Assembly (NCBI GenBank): GCA_029204225.1
Contig: CM055097.1
Location: forward strand, 26,939,039-27,003,038
Source: Diphasiastrum complanatum
Lineage: Eukaryota > Streptophyta > Lycopodiopsida > Lycopodiales > Lycopodiaceae
Direction of reading: 5' to 3'
Length of the DNA stretch: 64,000 bases
Position 1 is the stretch's first letter. Each line of letters begins with the position of its first letter. The notes under the pieces are model-generated. The model had not been told where the DNA came from. It did no database searches and was given only the letters and a program-made list of their open reading frames with translations. A program made the translations under genes and the position numbers. Below, piece by piece: positions 45,390-56,081 of this stretch.

Positions 45390-45925
45390 TTAACATTGAG
45401 AGGTTCTATGGTACTAGCAAATTTCTCATCAAACGGATAGTAATGTTTGCATTGTAGTACACTCCTCTAACTATATTTCTGATGGTCGCCAACAAACCTA
45501 GCAATGGATTGTCACCTAGGCGAATTCTATAAAATAGTACCTATGTAACGAAATCCGTGGATTTCGGGACAAACGTGTCTCTGCCCATTTTGGCATCTCT
45601 GAAATATTGTTACATCCTTGTGGAGCCGTTCTTCATGTGAAGACAAATGGCTTTTTAGGAAAACATGTTTCGATTAAGAATAATTTAAGATTTTCCAAAA
45701 CTCCAGTATGTGAAGTTTTGATGCTTGGTCCATGCTAAATATCCAACTCCATTCAAGTTTCCTTCATAAAGTCCTAGTAGTCCAACTTTATCCCATTCAT
45801 GAAATAATTTGAACCAAAAGTCACTATATATCCTATGCACATAACTATTTAAATGAGTCCTAAAATAACTCACAGTTTGTGTGTGCTCTCATCTACTGGA
45901 CCAAATGTGCTGCCGAACGTTGACA
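45388..45925. other. Intron sequence, nothing recognised
   Basis: No supported gene or repeat. Confidence 0.4.
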
Positions 45926-48900
45926 ATGGGTGATTTCAATGGAAGGAACAAAAATGCCCAAGCAGTTGGGTTGATGGCTCTATCTGGTTGAAGGAGATAC
46001 CTACAAATAATTTGGGCATTGAGAGATACTCTATGTGCGAGGACAATGCTACTACTAACTTTAGTAAGGAACTAATTAATCTTTGAGGTATTTATGAGCT
46101 TGTTATTTTCAATGGGGTACATAGAAGGCTCAGATGGCTTTACCATCCATCAAAAGCAATAGTGTTGTCAACTATGTCCTAGCCTCCCTTATTACATGTG
46201 CGCTAAATGGAGACATGAAATTTGGACCACTCCCCATATGATCAGACCACCAACTTGTTTTGAGTTGACAGATACTCTGGCAAATAGCTATGGGGGAGAT
46301 AATCTCTCTAGTAAATATGAGACTTTTCTGCAAGGCAATTGTAGACAGCTCATTGGTGGTTGAATATCATTCTTTGGCATAGAAATCTTGAGCAAAAGGG
46401 CAGAAGAAAGATTGTTATTCAAGACTTCGATGAGACAAAGGAAATAGGCAACTTTAAGAGAAGGTAAGGCCTTTGGCAAAGACAACCCCTAGAAATATAA
46501 AGAAGCGGCTAATGAGAACAGCAATAGGCGTTCAATGCTTAATCTATTCTTTTTAAATTGCAACTTCCTGAGGACAAAAGAGTCGGATTCAGTGAAGTTA
46601 AAACAATGAAATCAAACATCATCTAACTTGCGGAAACCTTGGAACACAAAACGTGCAAGCTATCACACATGGATGGCTACATCCTTCACTTGGTATGGAA
46701 CTTCAGAGGCAAAAGGAAATATGAAGGGGTGGCTAATTACATTCGAGCTTCACTTGAGACCACAATAAAGGTAATATGACCACAAACTACCACCGAAGAC
46801 AATGGACATGACCATCTTACTTACAGCATCTTTTCCTCCACAAAAGTCTAACTTCTTTTCATAAATGGATTTGGACAGAGCAGGTCCATTTGGTGAGCTT
46901 AGTCAAGATATCACCACTATCTAAAAACAAGGTGAAATTTTATAACTAGGAACTTTTCATTGGAGGACCAAGAATGAACAAGTGGCTCCATTTAATTTAA
47001 GAAAAGATCTTAATCAGCTTGAAGAAATTTCAGTGGTCTACATGTGCATTTATCTTCTTTCCAATGGTGCAATCAACCCCACTACCCAATATGGCAACAA
47101 ATTGCCTAGGCTTGGATCTACAAATGATTCATGAACCCATCATGTGTGGCGGATTGCAGCAATTTTCTGCTTCCAAGCATAGTAATTGGTCTTCCAACAA
47201 AGGTAATAATAGCATACTAGCTTTTTCACTTGCCACTCTTAATCTACTTAGATTGATTTGTTACCTGAAAGTGGGTCCTTTGTATGTAGTGTCATTTTGC
47301 TGCATATATCTAGAATGGCCAAAAAACAAAATTCCCCTTATTTTTTAAGGAAAAACCATTATAAATCGGAATTATTATAAATTAGTATTTGCTAGTTGAT
47401 CTAGGCCTCAAGCTTCAAAACTATGTTTGAAAAAGTTATGATGCACTCACAAGATTCAAGTTCTCATCAAAAAATGAAGATGACTACAATAGACTTTCAA
47501 GGAATCAGATAGCACATGGGGATAAACGGTTCAAGAAAACTACGAATACTTTAGGGATGTGGCCATTCAAACTATGTCTAATCTCAGCAAGGGAAAAAGA
47601 AAAAGGAAAGGCACTTTCTCACAATCCATGGTTTGATAAGGTATGCAAAGAAGACATAAGGGCAAGGGAATATAGCATAGAGATGAAGAAGCTATGAGAA
47701 GTTTTTTCTTAGAGTGTATATATGGCAACAACAATGTGTGGGTAAAGGATCCAAAGAAACTTCAAAGGATGCCCTCCAACAAACCCACTCGCATATCTAA
47801 TGACATCACCCTTGATGCAGAATTTGAATATGCCAAAAGCTCATATGAATCGAAAGATAGCATGAATGATGCACCTCCCTTTCAATAGAAAATTCAGCTA
47901 GCCCTATGATTCATGGAAACGCATGTTGAGAAAATAATAAGCAATATGTCCAATGGATAAGCACAAGATGTGGAGGGTATACAAGTGAAAGATGGTAAGC
48001 TGGTGGTAAATCCTTACAAAAGAGATTTATTCAGCCATACCTTGAATGAAAATAAGGGATAATAGTCCCTTATTCAAGAACAAAGACAAAAATAACCCTT
48101 CAAAGTGTATTAAGCCATTATGATAGGACATGCCTTAGCTAAAGTATGGTCTACATAGTGGAGAGAAAACTTTGTACTTGGTTGGAATCAAACGGGTTAA
48201 CAGCAAAATAGCAAATGTGAGCAAAAAATTTGGTAGGGAATGTACGAAATAGGGGTGGTACCAAATGAACTAAAACATGCAGATGGCCAACTTTACAAGA
48301 ATGTGACCGCAAAAGCTTGTGCACCTTTGGGCATGGCAATATTGGTGTAGACAAAGCTGCCCCTTCTCTCCTTCATTGTTTTGCATTTACGTAGATAAAC
48401 CACATGAATGGTTGTTACAAGGAGGGGGAGGAGTCAAGCTTGTACACTATATCATCAATTTTTTCCTATATGTCAATGGTGTAGTTCGTTAGGCCCACAA
48501 CCCACAAAACCTTCAAAATCCTAAAAAATCAAGTAAAGAGTCTGGCTATTAATCAATTTGGCTAGAATGAAATCCTTGATTCTAATCTCCAATGGGGGAT
48601 TCAAATGTCATTGTCTCAATTACTACATTGGAGCACTTCCATGGATAAAAGACTAATGGGTGGGTGAAAAGCGTCATCATACAATCAACAACGTCATCAA
48701 TGTTGTATAAACTGGACACTTGGCAAGAACGAGATGGCATAAGAAATGGAAATGGTTTGAAGTACTAATCACCTTAGTCCTACCTTATGGATGTGAGATT
48801 TGGGGTAGGAGCATTCCTAGAACCAAGCGGGTCAAAGTTGAGAGAGTGCCATACATGGTTGTGAAGAAAACTACACCTTGCTTCATTCTTTTGACTGAAA

Positions 48901-49330
48901 CCAACCTTCTTCCATCAAAGCCATAGATATGAAGAAAACATTAAGCTACATAAAGATGAGCATCTTCCTACACAAAGACCAATTTGCAATGATGAGCTTA
49001 AGTGCAATGAAGTCAATTGGCCTTTGGCAACCAACGAAGGTTTCATTATAGGGTAGCCTCTCAAAAGATGATTTTTGCTTGTTCTAAGCTTAGGTAGCAA
49101 ATCTGAACCTGATAGAAGCCTCCACTAACCTTGCTAAGTGTTTAGAGATTGTTGTCTCTCTGAGGTCCTGTGAAGCATAGAAGTCATTTTTAACACACCT
49201 TTTTGAAAAGTGCGTCCCCCCTATTGGATTTATAAGCACTGAATGTTCGCACGTGTGGACAATATTTAGGATAATGTGGCAAACCTCTTGTTAACCTCAC
49301 AACCCTCTATGCTATGCTTTACGATGACCA
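45926..49330 (+). pseudogene. Degraded LINE retrotransposon
   Basis: Endonuclease remnants: MGDFNGRNKNAQ (about 45926) and SDHQLVLS (about 46246). RT remnants: SFSPSLFCIYVDKPHEWLL-like reading near 48353, and FFLYVNGVVR where a YADD box would stand. The C-terminal conserved region of plant LINEs is at about 48774-48925 (LPYGCEIWGRSIPRTKRVK; ETNLLPSKP). Stops and frameshifts are throughout, and I found no poly(A) tail or TSD. Order and strand agree with one inactivated element. Confidence 0.75.
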
Positions 49331-49571
49331 ATTTGGTGCTCTATAGCCAAAGTTATCATCATTGGAATGGAAGTTTGGCAGTTTTCACTGTAGAATATGC
49401 AAATTTTCAAAGATGTTTTGATTGCATGTAGAAAAATGCAATAGTTTTAGTAGTTTCAGTCCTCTCTAGAAAAAACTACGACTTGAAACCTTTCTAAATC
49501 CACAATAGTTGTTTCATCTTAATTACAATTGTTCATTTATTCTAGATGAAAAGAAGTCACACCAATATTAC

Positions 49572-49733
49572 CTAGGGAAGGTAGCAGCATCACGTTTGGA
49601 AAATTTTGAAATTTCAGAGTGATTTAACTCAGCATCAGGACCCATCAAAAGATATTGTCCATCCACACTTGGTGTGAAAGATGAAGGACTTCTAGGTAGC
49701 AACTTTAAGCCATGTTTTTGAAGATCAAGCTCC
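49572..49733 (-). CDS. PYROXD2-like: PYROXD2-like oxidoreductase, internal exon (first seen)
   Basis: A 162-bp minus-strand exon encoding ELDLQKHGLKLLPRSPSSFT, PSVDGQYLLMGPDAELNHSE, ISKFSKRDAATFP. The acceptor is gaattgcag and the donor is CTAG|gtaata. It begins with the last base of a codon (probably Lys) and ends with two bases of the Ser codon completed at 38436. This is the segment after the N-terminal FAD-binding region in PYROXD2 (pyridine nucleotide-disulfide oxidoreductase domain 2) proteins, where ELDLxxHGLxL and SxRDAxxFPxYE are familiar. The N-terminal GxGxNGL dinucleotide-binding exon should lie right of this. I did not find it before 64000. Confidence 0.9.
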
Positions 49734-50522
49734 CTGCAATTCAATCATTCAAGATGTAAACGACTTTTTTATACATCCCAAGTCATTCTTGAGAAATGGG
49801 GTCACTTATTTGCTTTAAAAGCAAAGGAGAAATCACCAATCATCATCGTGAGATATACAAGAAAAACATTAAGCACTTCATATCATAAAAGGTATGAACA
49901 TAAAATGAGTGAAAGCTCATGAATCCTGCATGATCAAAAAACAATGTGTGGCCGTAAAAGGAGGTGAATCCTCTACCATTCTAGACACATACCTTTTTCA
50001 AAACTAAGCCCTAAAGCTTCTCCATAAAATTGAACCTAATTTATGAGTTTGCAAGGGGAATATAAACTAATCAACTTGCACAATTTCAATGTATAACAAA
50101 TAGAATCAAAATCTAGTTATTTTGGTAACTGCCTAAACCAACCCTAAACACATTCATTACTGTATCTAGTAGGGTTTACATAAAATCGAAATTGAGAATT
50201 CTAAAGATGATATCGTTTTTGCATTTGCATCATGGAAACTAAAATATGCTCAAATTCAACCTCAGAAGATATACGTTACAAGTCAACAGCTAAGTCACAA
50301 AACTTCAAGCATTCATGATTAAGTGCACACGGATGCCAAATTTTTAACTTATAGAATGTACCCACATACAATGTAAATATGAATGAAATAAAAAGTGGTG
50401 TAGGATATATATGGATGTTATAATACCCAACATGACAAAGGAGGCATGCAAGCTTCAACCCTATGGAGTGTTAGATTATCATGATGCATAGGATGGATCA
50501 AATGCTACAACATCTCTACTCA
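49734..50522. other. Intron sequence, nothing recognised
   Basis: AT-rich, no supported feature. Confidence 0.45.
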
Positions 50523-50530
50523 TGCCATCT

Positions 50531-50841
50531 CATAGTTGCCCAGAAACGCGTTTCTGGAGAAAAACGTTTCTAGAAACGCGTTTCTGGATCCAGAATCGCT
50601 AGAAAAAAAAATCAGAAACAGGTCTTCAAAAATTCATAGGGATTGACAGAATCCAACAAGGATTGCTGCACCTAAACTGGACCACACTGTAACCGAAACA
50701 CTCAGCAACCTACATAAATGCAATTCCCTTGATTAGAGCTTTGATTTGATACCCATATTGCCCACAAAAATCAAAAAAATAAAATCTGAGAAACGCATTC
50801 CCAAACCAGAAACGCGTTTCTAGAAACGCAGTGCATCTATG
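50531..50841. mobile_element. hAT-like MITE, 311 bp
   Basis: Ends CATAGTTGCC and (inverted) CATAGATGCA share CATAG with the large hAT element. Flanks tgccatct (50523-50530) and tgccgtct (50842-50849) are an 8-bp TSD with one mismatch. Both ends carry the palindrome AGAAACGCGTTTCT in tandem. No coding capacity. Confidence 0.8.
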
Positions 50842-50934
50842 TGCCGTCTATGGGTCACATGCACAAATACATATGTCCACATTAGCTTTCATACATTAGT
50901 ACAACGACTAATGTACTAAGCTTCTATCACTTCT

Positions 50935-51788
50935 TTAGGGAGATGAAGTGATGGAGGATCATCATGAGCCAGCTCCTTAGGGTTCTATGCACACCATCTA
51001 TGTGCATGCTTATTTCAATATCCTATGCCACGTATAGATGATCTATTGGATGCTCTTCATGGTGCTAGATTGATTTGAAGAGTGGCTACCATCAAGTGAG
51101 GGATCATGAGGGAGATGTTCATAGAACTACCTTTTGAACTCATTTTGGTGAACTTTTAGTTATTCCCTTTGGATTGACTAATGCCCCTGCAATATTCATG
51201 ATGTTAATGAACAAGGTACCCATAAATTCTTCATAAAGTGCCTAGTGCAACTAGACTTCTAACTCAAATGAGTGAAATGCTTCAGTCAGCTAAGAGAAAT
51301 GTGAGGCAAGGGATGAAGTGAGCTAAGACATTTGTTGATCAAAATCACACATCGATAGAGTTCAAGATAAGAAATATGGTGTTTCTCTAGGGGCTCTAAG
51401 ACCCTTAAGACTGGCAAATGTTACAAGTTACCTCCACATTACTCTAGAAAATTATCAGAAAGATAAGTGATGTTTCTTATAAGTTAGCATAGCCTAAGAC
51501 TTGTAAAGTGCATCATGTATTTCATGTTTCTAGATTAAAAAGGGATTTACATAATGGTGATAACTTGTTGTCTAATGGTTCGTTTGCTATCCAAGAGCAA
51601 GGAGATATGATCCGTGGGCCAGCTAGAGTAGTGGACTGACAAGAGAGGCATTTACACCCTTGGGAATGCTTTGTCGCTTGGCATGGCAAACCACTTTCTA
51701 ATGCTACATGGGAGACATCACACAACTTGCGTGCACAGTTACCTAGCTTTGTCACTGCAGACAATGTCTTTTCTTGAGGGGGAAGGGA
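50935..51788 (+). pseudogene. Degraded Gypsy remnant: RT joined to integrase tail and chromodomain
   Basis: RT pieces (LKSGYHQVRDHEGDVHRTTF-like, [16 protein letters not shown]) at 51075-51210 are followed almost directly by integrase C-terminal sequence (QMSEMLQSAKRNVRQ, VHHVFHVSRLKRDL) and a chromodomain (CFVAWHGKPLSNATWETS) ending at TGA 51774. Most of RT, RNase H and the integrase core are deleted. The purine tract ggggggaaggga precedes a probable LTR. Confidence 0.75.
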
Positions 51789-52470
51789 TGTCAAAGTTTT
51801 TACTTCCTATTAGAGTATCTACAATTTTTCTAGGTAGATGTACATTTGTAATTATTGAAATGGCTAAGTCACAGGCCTGCGGTGACCACTGTAAGTATGA
51901 TGTAATTAAACTATAATTCGTTGGCTTTGGACCTCAGAGCATGTTAGCTTTGGCATAGTGTACTAGGTCACTTAATAGGACTGGTTGAATTGATCTCCTA
52001 AAAAGTAGGATAGTTGACTACTCAACAAGAAACATGTCATATGCTCAATGGGACACTTGGTCCAACGTATGAGCGACACATGTCAAACAGTCATCCTACT
52101 TACTTGCCTATGTGTCAGGGTTTCAACTGTGCATGGAGTTTGCCATGTGTCGTCGTTAAGATGTGTAAGGGTTAAGGGGTGCTTGAGGATTGGGGATATG
52201 AGAGGCTAGAGAGAGGCATTCCTTATCACATTCTATCCAACAAAGGTTGGGTGGAGGAAAGGCAGCTGGCTCCTTAGGGTTTTGTGTACACCATCTATGT
52301 ACATACTTATGGAGAAATCAATAAAGCTGGAATTTGGCTACTACTTGTGCAATACTATGTATGCTTCTATGCACGAGAGTTCAGAGAGAGTCTAACAATC
52401 TTTCTCATTTTTTTTGAGTTGAGGGTGTCCAATTGCGGTTCATCTTCAAAACAAGTCACTTGCAAAGGCA
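51789..52470 (+). repeat. Probable 3' LTR of the preceding Gypsy remnant
   Basis: Starts TGTCAAAG after the purine tract. A block near 52266-52320 (gctccttagggttttgtgta, accatctatgtacatac) recurs at about 50970-51015 ahead of the coding remnant, as expected of two LTRs. The right end is not fixed. Confidence 0.55.
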
Positions 52471-52514
52471 TTGGAGGGCAAAAAACCCAAGGAAATGTCT
52501 GTTAGGAGCAAACA

Positions 52515-54770
52515 AGCATTGCTCATTTAAGGATCTTTGGATCTGATGTTTATGCACATGTCCTTGAAGATTTATGAAAGAAGCTTGATGATAGATCTGA
52601 AAAATGTACTTTTTCTGACAATTCCAATAGAGGAAAACTTATTGATTGTATAATCGTACTACCAAAAAGATGATCGTTAGTAGAGGTGTAATTTCTAATG
52701 AGAATAAAGTTAACTTTTTGATAGGATCTAGTGCAGTATGCAGGTCACATCAACAATCACCATAGCTACACATCACTCAAGATCTCATAGATGGCACAAC
52801 AAAAGTTAATAGATTACAAAGAAACACTACATATAGGAACTCACAACCTGCATAAAAAGACAGGTGTCCTAAAATTGGCATACCACCTGCCAAACTAAGG
52901 TGGGTTCAATATGGCCAAATTCGACCGACAAACTCGAGACATGCCCCCGAGTATAGCAAGTACTGTAAATAACGCTGTCCTATGTGTTGCTACTCGGCTA
53001 ATCCAAGTAGCTGGCTACGGGACGAGTGCCCGACTCATATGTCGATGGCAAGTCAAGTCCGGGTCAAGTCCCGATCACTACTAGAAACTGTAAACCTGAT
53101 TAACTGTACAATAATTATAGTATCACATTTGAAGCTTATAAAATGTATATCAGATCAACTCTGATTTCTAACTAATAAGCTTGCTGGTTTTCTACAAAAT
53201 CCAATGGACAGCATAGATCTTTCTAATGACATCCATGATCCTTTTTAGAAGATAGCATTGATCATGAAAATGGTGGACAGCAACAAATATATGAAGAAGA
53301 ATAGGTTGAATCGTCATCCAAGGCAGCCAAGAGACCTCCAAAATGGTTTGTCAAGACCATTCAAGATGGCCAAATTTTGGAGCATGATCAGGCAAGCAAT
53401 CAAAGAGTGGTGAGAGTAAGGAAAACCCCCCATTCTTAAATTTTTCTTTAATGGCTAGAGTTTTTGATGATGATGAGCCTAACTCATTTGTTGAAGCTTC
53501 TCAATCTCACCAAAGGGTGGATGCAATTAAGGAGGAATATTCTTCTATCTTGAAGGACACTTGGGAGCTCATAAAGAGTAATGTTACACCAAGTGGATGT
53601 ACGAAATCAAGTACAATGCCATGGTGACGTGGACAAATGCAAAAAAAAAATTGGTGCCAAAGGATACATGCAAAAGGGAGGTATTAGTGACGAAACCTTT
53701 GCTCCTATAGCTAAAATGAACACTATTAAAACTATCTTAGCTATTGCCATTCATTTCAAATGGTGCATTGAACAAATGGATGTCAAATCAGCTTTTCTCA
53801 TGGCATTCTTGAAGAGGAAGTGTATGTAGAGTAGCCACAAGGATTCATAGTTAAAGTGCAAGAAGACTACGTTTGCCTTCTCAAGAAGGCATTATATGGC
53901 TTTAAGCAAGCAACTCGAGCATGATATTCAGGTACAATGAATATTATTTGAAGCATGAGTTCACAAGGAGTAAATTTGCTAACCTTTATGCCTTGCAAAA
54001 GGAGGGTGAGATTTCAATAATCGTACTAAATGTTGATGATTTGATTTTACAAGAAGTAGAACTTCAATGATCAAAATATAAAAAGATAGTCTGTCACTAG
54101 GATTTTATATGAAAATAAAAGACAAATTTACTATTTCTTAAGCATTGAAGTATGGAAGAAACCAACAAGTACATTTTTAACTCAAAGCTAGTATGTACAT
54201 AGACTTCTTGAAAGATTCATAATGTTGGATTGCAAAGCTACTCCTACTCCTGCTAAATCTAACTTAGCAATGATAATTTTTTTAGCTCAAAAGCCTATTG
54301 ATGTGACACTTTTAAGAGGTTCATTGAAAGCCTCATCTATGCTACCATCACTCATTCAAACATCTCCTATGTTGTTGGGGTGGTACGTCAATTTATGGCA
54401 AATCTAAATGAACCACACTTCAAGGTAGTCAAGAGGGTTCTACGGCATTTGAAGGGCACATTTAACTTTAATCTTGAATACATAGCTCCAAGTGACCTTA
54501 TCTTGCAAGGATTTCATGATTCAAATTGGGCAAGCAACATCAAACCCAGGAAATAAATTTCTGGTTATGCTTTCTCACTTAGCTCAAGTGCAATCTCATT
54601 GGGTAGCAAAAAAGTAACGCTCTCCTCCACTGAAGCTGAATATAGGCTGCAACCAACGCAACATGCAAAGCTAATTCGCTTCAAAGACTTCTTGGACATC
54701 TCGAAGTGTTCCAGGATGATGCAACAACTATTTTTTGTGATATAGTTTAAGTTGCATTTCTATAAGTAAA
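52515..54770 (+). pseudogene. Degraded Ty1/Copia integrase, RT and RNase H
   Basis: Integrase end: LRIFGSDVYAHV, KKLDDRSEKCTF, VSRGVISNENKVN. Linker: KRPPKWFVKTIQDG. RT: KARLVAKGY-equivalent KKKIGAKGYMQKGG, FAPIAKMNTIKTILAIA, WCIEQMDVKSAFLMAFL (about 53760). RNase H region: SLGSKKVTLSSTEAEY-like reading near 54590. Stops throughout. About 450 bp at 52737-53190 do not fit Copia coding and may be an insertion of unknown type. Confidence 0.8.
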
Positions 54771-55559
54771 TCTAAATTGCCTCGGAATGGCGTTCTGGGG
54801 CCCAGTGTTCCGGAACCCCAGAACATTGTCAACAAAAAACTAGAAATTGTTTTAAAACTGCCGCGAAGCCCCCATTTCTAGTGCACTTCTTGGAGAGAAG
54901 AAAGGCTTATGGAGAGCGGAATAGGAGGCCAAATCGGTTTTGTGAGCACGCTATGTGGAGGCCATGATGAGTGCACGGTGAATGTAGCACATAGAAGAGG
55001 GCAACAGTGATTCTGTGGGGATTTGCAAGCAAACCAACTTCTTGATGCTTTCTTTCACCCTTTTTTCATTGCTTTGTCTGGAGGCTATAGTGCCTCATTT
55101 TGAGTGATTCATGTTGCTAAGATTGGTCATAGGGTTTCCAGGGAGAGAGTGTTTCATGTTGCTAAGATTGGTCGTAGGGTTGCCAGGGAGAGAAAGAAAG
55201 AAAGAAAGAAAGCTTTATTAACGTCTTTTGGGCACTCATGGGTGCATAGCATAAGACCAAAAAGAAAATATGTACAAGCAACAACGGGATCATCATCCAT
55301 AGGAGGACATGGCCGTAAAATGTATGAACTAGCTACGAATGAAAGTAGAACAAAGCAGAAGTGAAATAAGCCCACAACTCGGGCCAAGCTTCTTTATGCA
55401 TAGGTGGTCACTATGAGCATTCATGTGGTTGGTGTGCGTGAGGCATTTTGCAATGATTTCTTTCTAGGTTTTGGGGTTAGATTTTAGGGATTTAGGGATT
55501 TAGGGTAGGTCTTAGGCATCTATTGGCATTACGATTCAGAGATTTTTTTTTTTTTTTTT
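54771..55559. repeat. Mixed sequence with short repeats, no gene
   Basis: Contains a palindrome (gttctggggcc...ccccagaac, 54792-54824) and a direct duplication of about 43 bp (55107-55149 and 55150-55192, ttcatgttgctaagattggt). It also holds (GAAA)n at 55190-55211 and a T run at 55543-55559. Confidence 0.7.
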
Positions 55560-56081
55560 CCCTGGCAGCCCTGCTCCATCGCTGCCCTGTTGCCCTCCTT
55601 GTTGCCCAGCGCTGCCCCTACTTTCTTTTTCTCCTCCTTGCTGTCCAGCGCTACTCCTCCATTCCTCTCCTTTCTGCCTATCACTGTCCCTGCTCCTGAT
55701 TTGACCCCCTTGCTGCCCCTTGCCTTATTCTATTTCCTGTCCATCGCTGTCCCTGCCTTCCGACCTGTCACTTTCATCCAAATTTTTATCAGTTTGGAGC
55801 CATCTTCCAAAATTCATTCGAAGGCTGTCCAGCACCCATTCCCATCCAAAAATTATTCAATTCCGTTTCCGTTTGCCATCTCAATTTGTCAATTGACGCC
55901 TGGCTGTCCAGCGCATTTTTCCAGGCTTCATTTTTACTTTTTTTATCTCTCTTTCCAGCCGTTTCATTTGCTGATTGCTGTCCTTTGTTAGTTGTGATAA
56001 TAGTGGTTTTAATAGACTAATTTGGGGTGACGACAAGAGTCCATTCCCTCAAGTTTTCGTCTATTCCTTCCACTATCATTA
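55560..56081 (+). repeat. Leader of family D copy 3, 5' truncated
   Basis: Repeated CTGTCCAGCGC(T/A) units and the tttggggtgacgacaa box at 56021-56036. 5' LTR and primer site are missing. Confidence 0.7.

Noticed and set aside
54792-54824. Palindrome gttctgggg...ccccagaac as another hAT-like MITE
   Set aside because: No CATAG-type ends or 8-bp duplication could be found around it.
55470-55512. Telomere-like tttaggg words
   Set aside because: Only about three, with irregular spacing, in T/G-rich sequence. Not enough for an interstitial telomere tract.
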